Assembly (NCBI GenBank): GCA_031273885.1 | Contig: JAISRA010000088.1 | Coordinates: 1 to 10,947 of the forward strand | Reading direction: 5' to 3' | From: Endomicrobium sp. | GTDB taxonomy: Bacteria; Elusimicrobiota; Endomicrobiia; Endomicrobiales; Endomicrobiaceae | Length of the DNA stretch: 10,947 nucleotides | Part shown: one piece after another, positions 7,212-10,947 of the stretch | Layout of the letters: every line of letters starts with the position of its first letter | Position numbering within the stretch: position 1 is the first letter of the stretch | Translations under genes and position numbers: made by a program | The notes under the pieces: generated by a model | The model's input: only the letters and a program-made list of their open reading frames with translations | Databases searched by the model: none | Told to the model about the DNA's origin: nothing

Positions 7212-7886
7212 AATATTTTATTTTTTGACATTTTACAATACTCAGACGCCCCAAAAGAATTAATCAGCCCCTCATTAGCGGATGCCTGTAATAATCCCGC
7301 CGAATTAGATATAGCGTTAAATACGCCTTCTTTTATTAATTCCGTGGGGATTGGTTATACCGATACTGAAAATTTCGTCATTGAATTGACCGATATAAAC
7401 AATAATGTATATCAGGAAAATATATCTTTTTTCGAGAACGGATTATATTTATTACAAAAAAATTATAATAATATAAACACAATTAGGATAATTTTTTCAG
7501 GTTCATACATTGGAAGAATAGCGTTTGGAAAAGCGGTAAATATAAAAACTTCAATTCCTAAAGAACCTACTCTTGTTTCAACAAATAAACCTAGAATAAC
7601 AGTATCAGGACAGGTCATTGAAGGCTTAGGCGGTTATAACTATTGGAGAGTAAGCTTAGATACTCGATATAAAATTGATAATGAAAAAATGAATGAAATA
7701 ATAAAAAGTTTTCCTATATTAAGTCAGGGTTATCCTATGTTTATTTCATTTGAAGATGAACAAGGAAAAATACCCTTTATTAAACGGTTATATTGTAATG
7801 ATACAAAACAACAGGAAATTAGCTTTGAAAGTTCAATAAATAAGGGGCTGTTTAGCCGCAGATGGATATTTGAGGAGCGTTTTTGA
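7209..7886 (+). CDS. Distal tail-type protein (first tail-tip gene after the tape measure)
   Basis: This gene encodes about 225 residues if translation begins at ATT 7209, giving an N-terminus M-N-I-L-F-F-D-I-L-Q. I infer a distal tail (Dit) or lambda gpL-like role, because this is the first gene after the tape measure and it leads into a hub-type gene. Seen: a short N-terminal region; a beta-rich jelly-roll-like part (V-G-I-G-Y-T-D-T-E-N-F-V-I-E-L); the segment Y-I-G-R-I-A-F-G-K-A-V; and a second beta part with G-G-Y-N-Y-W-R-V-S-L-D and G-Y-P-M-F-I-S-F. The order 'strand-rich domain, I-G-R-I-x-x-G, then another beta domain' recurs in tail-tip proteins that link the tube to the baseplate. Lysine is AAA in about 12 of 13 codons, like the upstream genes. 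The stop TGA shares one base with the next ATG. Confidence 0.65.
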   Translation: MNILFFDILQYSDAPKELISPSLADACNNPAELDIALNTPSFINSVGIGYTDTENFVIELTDINNNVYQENISFFENGLYLLQKNYNNINTIRIIFSGSYIGRIAFGKAVNIKTSIPKEPTLVSTNKPRITVSGQVIEGLGGYNYWRVSLDTRYKIDNEKMNEIIKSFPILSQGYPMFISFEDEQGKIPFIKRLYCNDTKQQEISFESSINKGLFSRRWIFEERF

Positions 7887-9538
7887 TGGGTGTTTTATTC
7901 TCCGCTGATTTATCACAAGACGTAGAATTCTTTATATCTACAACTCCTACGGATGTTGATAGAAAATATAATGTCTATGAAGTTTATTTAGGCTCATATC
8001 CAACTGAAAATACATACTGGACAGATTGGGGTGGTTATTATGATAATCCTATTGTAAATAAGATTGAGTTATATATTGATGGCCGATTCCTGGTCAGTGT
8101 GTATTCATTAGAAGATTGTTGTGAGACGCCTTATAGTATCTATGACGAACCGAGTGCCGGAACTGTGTATTTCAATTTACCGAAACATCCTTGGTTGTAT
8201 GACGATATTGGAATAAGTACAAGGAAGTCTATATCATTCTTATCAGGCCCTAAGAATCCGAATAATCCGTCAGATAATAAATTCAATAATGAAAGCTGGC
8301 CTGTCAGACTAGATGTGCCAAAGTTCACGGTAAAATTATCAGATGTCATAAATGGACTAACAAAATATTCCACGTTTGATTTCACACTTTACAATAATGA
8401 TGGGTACTTTGATGACCTGGAAATAACAAATTTCTTCAATTCACCATCATATATTAAGAAGACATGGAAAGAGAATCCACAAGCCGGGGACTTTATTCCT
8501 ATAAGATATGGCATGGTTGAAACAATAAAAATTGATGATAAGACAATGACCGTTTCATGCGCCGATATATTTAGGACATTAGAGGAACCTGTATCCAGAG
8601 TCGTGAGTGACTTATTCCCTGTCGCGATAGAGAATCAAGATGAAGAATTACCAATCATATATGGAACAGTCAGAATACCTCTCATAAAGATTACTGATAC
8701 TATGTATGTTGCGGGTGAGAATATTACTTCTGTGAGTGATGTTTATGACAAAGACGGTAATCCGGCCTCATACACATTCTTAAATGGAATAATAACATCA
8801 AACATAGAAATTGAATCCGCCCTGGCCACAGGCAATACGAATAATAGAATCGGGCAAATTGTGGTTGACTTAATCATTTCAAAAACAAACATTACTTACA
8901 TCAATTCATTTTGGGATGTGAATGAAACTAATGAATATGTAAATAATTCTCCGGCAATTAATATTGCTTTTATCGGAGGCTCTGTAAGGGAAGCAGTTAA
9001 AGACGCTCTGATGTCCGACATGGTATTCTTGATACAAAAGAATGATGGTAGGTTTACTCTAAGACAGTGGGGAAAGCAATATAATAATTTTATAATTGAT
9101 AAGAAGCTTATAACTAAGTTTCCCTCAAAGCATTACGCTGACGCTCAAAAGAATTACTTCTCAAGCTGTTTGATTAAGTATAATTTTGATTATGAGAGTG
9201 ACGAATATGAGAACGTATTACTTTTTAAAGACTATGAAGAGAATGCCGAAACATTATATAACAAAGTAGTTAAAAAAGAATTTGAAACAAATTTGACAAG
9301 CAGTGCAGATGCATTAAGTCTGGCAGTAAATTTGTCTGACAGGTTTACTACATTACGGGAAACAATACAAGTAGCTGTAGGTTATAATACCAGCGAGATA
9401 AATTTACTTGATACTATTGAGATTGAGTTGAATATAAATAAAAGAATATTCTCAAGAGTCAATAAATGGATAGTGAAAGAGATTGACCCAGCTCAAGATG
9501 TACTTACACTTGAGCCATTTATTGAAAATACTAATTAA
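7886..9538 (+). CDS. Tail-tip / baseplate hub-type protein
   Basis: This gene encodes 550 residues from ATG 7886, chosen over TTG 7883 because GAGGAG (7872-7877) lies 8 bases upstream. The protein is rich in beta strands, Asn, Tyr and Asp. Recognisable hub-like points are A-D-I-F-R-T-L-E-E-P-V-S after a strand pair; L-P-I-I-Y-G-T-V-R-I-P-L-I-K-I (about 255-270); a helix G-G-S-V-R-E-A-V-K-D-A-L-M; and a closing domain with I-N-L-L-D-T-I-E-I-E-L and a final I-D-P-A-Q-D-V-L-T-L-E strand. Such proteins form the trimer that closes the tube and carries the receptor-binding apparatus. I cannot name the family with certainty and see no peptidoglycan hydrolase motif. Lysine AAG rises to roughly half of codons here, from under 10% in the previous two genes, suggesting a different origin. 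The stop lies directly against the stop of the opposing gene at 9539. Confidence 0.65.
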   Translation: MGVLFSADLSQDVEFFISTTPTDVDRKYNVYEVYLGSYPTENTYWTDWGGYYDNPIVNKIELYIDGRFLVSVYSLEDCCETPYSIYDEPSAGTVYFNLPKHPWLYDDIGISTRKSISFLSGPKNPNNPSDNKFNNESWPVRLDVPKFTVKLSDVINGLTKYSTFDFTLYNNDGYFDDLEITNFFNSPSYIKKTWKENPQAGDFIPIRYGMVETIKIDDKTMTVSCADIFRTLEEPVSRVVSDLFPVAIENQDEELPIIYGTVRIPLIKITDTMYVAGENITSVSDVYDKDGNPASYTFLNGIITSNIEIESALATGNTNNRIGQIVVDLIISKTNITYINSFWDVNETNEYVNNSPAINIAFIGGSVREAVKDALMSDMVFLIQKNDGRFTLRQWGKQYNNFIIDKKLITKFPSKHYADAQKNYFSSCLIKYNFDYESDEYENVLLFKDYEENAETLYNKVVKKEFETNLTSSADALSLAVNLSDRFTTLRETIQVAVGYNTSEINLLDTIEIELNINKRIFSRVNKWIVKEIDPAQDVLTLEPFIENTN

Positions 9539-10051
9539 CTATTTTTTCTGAATAACTATATCTATAGCCTTATTATCAGATGTCACTGCTCTCAAGTATA
9601 AAGGAAATTCTTCATTTTTCTCAAGATAAATGTTGTGTAAGTTAGTCCATGTAGTATTATAATAATTCCCAACATCATTTATATTACCATGAGGATTTGA
9701 ACTTGTCCCATATTCTCTATATATTTCATTCTTATTTCCATCTTGAACAATAAACAACCAATCCGTTGTATAAGCAGTTCCCCTAGTCCAAGCCATTATT
9801 CTGATAGAGATATAGCCAAATTCTGGAATTCCTTTATATCTAGGCTCTCTCATTTCAGTTGCCGCTTTTTTATCTTCTTTTGCTCTTAAAAATTCAGGGC
9901 TGTAATAAATCGCTAGTGCCTGGTTCTCACCAGGATTTTTTGGAATGATTTTATAAGCGGGGTCCTCTTGCGTAAACCCGGCAGAATGCGAAACAAGACT
10001 GGCGCAAGACAGAGACGCAAAACATAATAATACAATAATAATCTTTTTCAT
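9539..10051 (-). CDS. Predicted lipoprotein, phage accessory (moron) gene
   Basis: This gene encodes 170 residues on the minus strand from ATG at 10051, with SD AAGGAG (10064-10059) 7 bases away and its own promoter. The N-terminus M-K-K-I-I-I-V-L-L-C-F-A-S-L-S-C is a lipoprotein signal: two lysines, a hydrophobic core and a lipobox ending Ser-Cys, so Cys16 should be lipidated. Ser at -1 with Leu at -2 is a relaxed box, more like those of spirochaetes. The mature part has Y-I-S-I-R-I-M-A-W-T-R-G, D-W-L-F-I-V-Q-D-G and a Y-Y-N-T-T-W-T-N-L-H stretch, which suggests a beta-sandwich; no enzyme motif is seen. Known phage lipoproteins block superinfection, mask receptors or act as lysis spanins; here superinfection exclusion or envelope modification is the best guess. 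It opposes the tail operon, which argues for expression outside late infection, for example from a prophage. Confidence 0.85.
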   Translation of the reverse strand: MKKIIIVLLCFASLSCASLVSHSAGFTQEDPAYKIIPKNPGENQALAIYYSPEFLRAKEDKKAATEMREPRYKGIPEFGYISIRIMAWTRGTAYTTDWLFIVQDGNKNEIYREYGTSSNPHGNINDVGNYYNTTWTNLHNIYLEKNEEFPLYLRAVTSDNKAIDIVIQKK

Positions 10052-10069
10052 TTTTTTTCTCCTTGATTA

Positions 10070-10099
10070 ATTATACTTCTAATAATAATAATTAGTCAA
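10070..10099 (-). promoter_or_regulatory. Sigma-70-type promoter of the lipoprotein gene
   Basis: On the minus strand TTGACT (10099-10094) and a perfect TATAAT (10075-10070) are separated by 18 bases. The gene's SD and ATG follow at once, so the predicted transcript starts near 10064-10063, at the first bases of the SD, leaving a leader of only about 12-13 bases. This is the clearest promoter in the window and lies in the 64-base gap between two divergent genes. The spacer is a run of TAA/TTA triplets. Confidence 0.75.
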
Positions 10100-10109
10100 G
10101 ACTATATAA
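10100..10109 (+). repeat. Direct repeat copy 1 (GACTATATAA), before the lipase gene
   Basis: The ten bases GACTATATAA occur here and, identically, at 10820-10829. After both copies comes a short A/T stretch and then TATGAA, the ATG being the start of the following gene. The two copies bracket the lipase gene almost exactly, so recombination between them would remove it and place its upstream region before the next gene. At this base composition a 10-base match could be chance; the matching position is what makes it notable. Confidence 0.5.
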
Positions 10110-10115
10110 AATAAT

Positions 10116-10829
10116 ATGAAAACATATTTTTATAAGCAGAATCCATTAAAAGAGCAAAAATACATTATGTATGAAGACTGGAAACCATCCGCTGAGCACT
10201 ATACTTTTATAACACAACCACCCCGGGACTGGATACATGATGATAAGACAGGGCTAGACTATTTATACTGGGCGGAATTTCAAAACGAAATCAAAATAGC
10301 GTATGTATTATTCAAAGGTTCATCAGAAACCAAAGACTGGGTAAAAGACTTTGAGTTTTTTCCCAAAAGACTTAATTTGTTTCCAGGCACTCATATTAGA
10401 GTGCATTGCGGAATTGGTGAGCAGTATCTTGCCGGACGAAATCAGATACTTGATTTTCTATACCAGGAAAAACCAAGTGTCATTCTTATCAGCGGATATA
10501 GTTTAGGCGGCGGACTAACTCAAATAGCGGCAGAAGACATAACCTGGCATTTCAGAGAAACAACTATCAGCGCTATCGCCTATGAGTCTCCGCGAGTGTG
10601 GTTTATGTCTGCTAGGCTTGTAAAACCATTTATAGAGAATAAGCTCACTCTAATCATGACCTGGTGGGACCCTGTAGTACATTTACCTTTATTTATATTT
10701 GGATTTAAGTTTGTGGGAAAGAAGATATGGATTGGTAAGCTAAATCGTTTGATTCCGGTACAACACTTATGGAATGAAGTAGTTAAGAACTTGATGGAAA
10801 AGTTTAGTGTCTCGGGATTGACTATATAA
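10116..10829 (+). CDS. Class 3 lipase-like serine hydrolase
   Basis: This gene encodes 237 residues from ATG 10116. The class 3 (fungal-type) lipase order is clear: F-K-G-S at 66-69 with D-W at 74-75 (the usual F-R-G-T...D-W); V-H-C-G-I at 96-100 (usual V-H-x-G-F); nucleophile elbow G-Y-S-L-G at 127-131 with Ser129; E-S-P-R-V at 157-161 (usual G-x-P-R-V-G); Asp185 in W-D-P-V-V-H-L-P; and His217 near the end. All three catalytic residues are therefore present, and an active acyl hydrolase on lipids or phospholipids is likely. There is no signal peptide, so it would act in the cytoplasm, be released at lysis, or be carried in the virion. No SD is seen before the start; TATAAA ends 5 bases upstream. 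AAG is again common for lysine. A second ATG at 10167 would leave every motif intact. Confidence 0.85.
   Translation: MKTYFYKQNPLKEQKYIMYEDWKPSAEHYTFITQPPRDWIHDDKTGLDYLYWAEFQNEIKIAYVLFKGSSETKDWVKDFEFFPKRLNLFPGTHIRVHCGIGEQYLAGRNQILDFLYQEKPSVILISGYSLGGGLTQIAAEDITWHFRETTISAIAYESPRVWFMSARLVKPFIENKLTLIMTWWDPVVHLPLFIFGFKFVGKKIWIGKLNRLIPVQHLWNEVVKNLMEKFSVSGLTI
10820..10829 (+). repeat. Direct repeat copy 2 (GACTATATAA), before the next tail gene
   Basis: This is the second copy of the ten-base repeat, lying over the last codons and stop of the lipase gene and 3 bases before the next start. Like the first copy it replaces a recognisable SD. It could be a shared expression signal or the trace of an insertion. 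Confidence 0.5.
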
Positions 10830-10832
10830 TAT

Positions 10833-10947
10833 ATGAATGAATTACAAAAACTGCCGAATCCTACCAATATACCTGAAGCTGTAAGTACAGGCTATCAAAG
10901 ACAAAATACTAACCTTCTTTGTTTACAAACTGGTATTGATACTGCTA
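10833..10947 (+). CDS. Start of a further + strand gene, probably tail tip (3' end outside window)
   Basis: The frame is open from ATG 10833 to the end of the window, 38 codons with no stop. It begins M-N-E-L-Q-K-L-P-N-P-T-N-I-P-E-A-V. It starts 3 bases after the lipase stop, without an obvious SD, so it may be translated by coupling. Too little is visible to name it. Its place after the hub-type gene suggests another tail-tip or receptor-binding component, but it could equally belong to the accessory insertion. Confidence 0.55.
   Translation, partial: MNELQKLPNPTNIPEAVSTGYQRQNTNLLCLQTGIDTA

Noticed and set aside
10078..10093. TAA/TTA triplet run in the divergent gap as a possible operator or microsatellite
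   Set aside because: Too short and low in complexity to call a binding site; it simply forms the promoter spacer.
10580..10867. Minus-strand open frame of 95 codons opposite the lipase gene end
   Set aside because: It overlaps the catalytic Asp and His region of a clear lipase and the next gene's start; no promoter or SD supports it.
1..10947. tRNA genes, CRISPR arrays, insertion sequences and attachment sites
   Set aside because: I looked for them and saw none: no cloverleaf, no regularly spaced repeats, no transposase frames. Attachment sites would lie outside this structural block.

Overview
The window is the head-tail junction and tail block of a long-tailed, non-contractile (siphovirus-type) phage or prophage with an HK97-type head. 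G+C is low, about one third by eye. All structural genes are on the + strand. They are tightly packed, with several ATGA stop/start overlaps and good Shine-Dalgarno (SD) sites, as in a polycistronic late operon. No integrase, repressor, tRNA or host gene is present, so phage versus prophage cannot be decided. The host is uncertain. Clear SD sites, low G+C and a lipoprotein with a relaxed Ser-Cys lipobox would fit a spirochaete, but this is weak inference; a Firmicute or another low-GC host is possible.

Layout: 1-504, end of the prohead protease (cut by the window edge); 497-1552, major capsid protein; 1564-1597, hairpin with T-run; 1609-3046, head-tail connector, HK97 gp10-like protein and probable tail terminator; 3043-3219, a 58-residue CxxC protein; 3216-3884, tail tube; 3894-4660, tail assembly chaperone made in two forms by -1 frameshifting; 4688-7198, tape measure (836 aa); 7209-7886, distal-tail-type protein that seems to start at ATT; 7886-9538, tail-tip/hub-type protein. 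At 9539 the order is broken by a minus-strand lipoprotein gene with its own promoter. A divergent class-3 lipase-like gene (10116-10829) follows, and the + strand series resumes at 10833 with a gene running off the window.

The genes act in assembly order. The protease and capsid build and mature the head. The connector, gp10-like protein and terminator join head to tail. Tube, chaperone and tape measure build a tail of roughly 125 nm (assuming about 0.15 nm per tape-measure residue). The two proteins after the tape measure begin the tail tip. The lipoprotein and lipase look like accessory (moron) genes.

The most striking signals are: (1) no GATC site anywhere in the 10,947 bases, where about 25-35 would be expected; (2) a serine lipase with a complete Ser-Asp-His triad and a divergent lipoprotein gene inside the tail-tip region; (3) a frameshift confined to a 10-nt window; (4) an ATT start behind a perfect SD; (5) an abrupt change in lysine codon use at about 7886, suggesting a mosaic joint.
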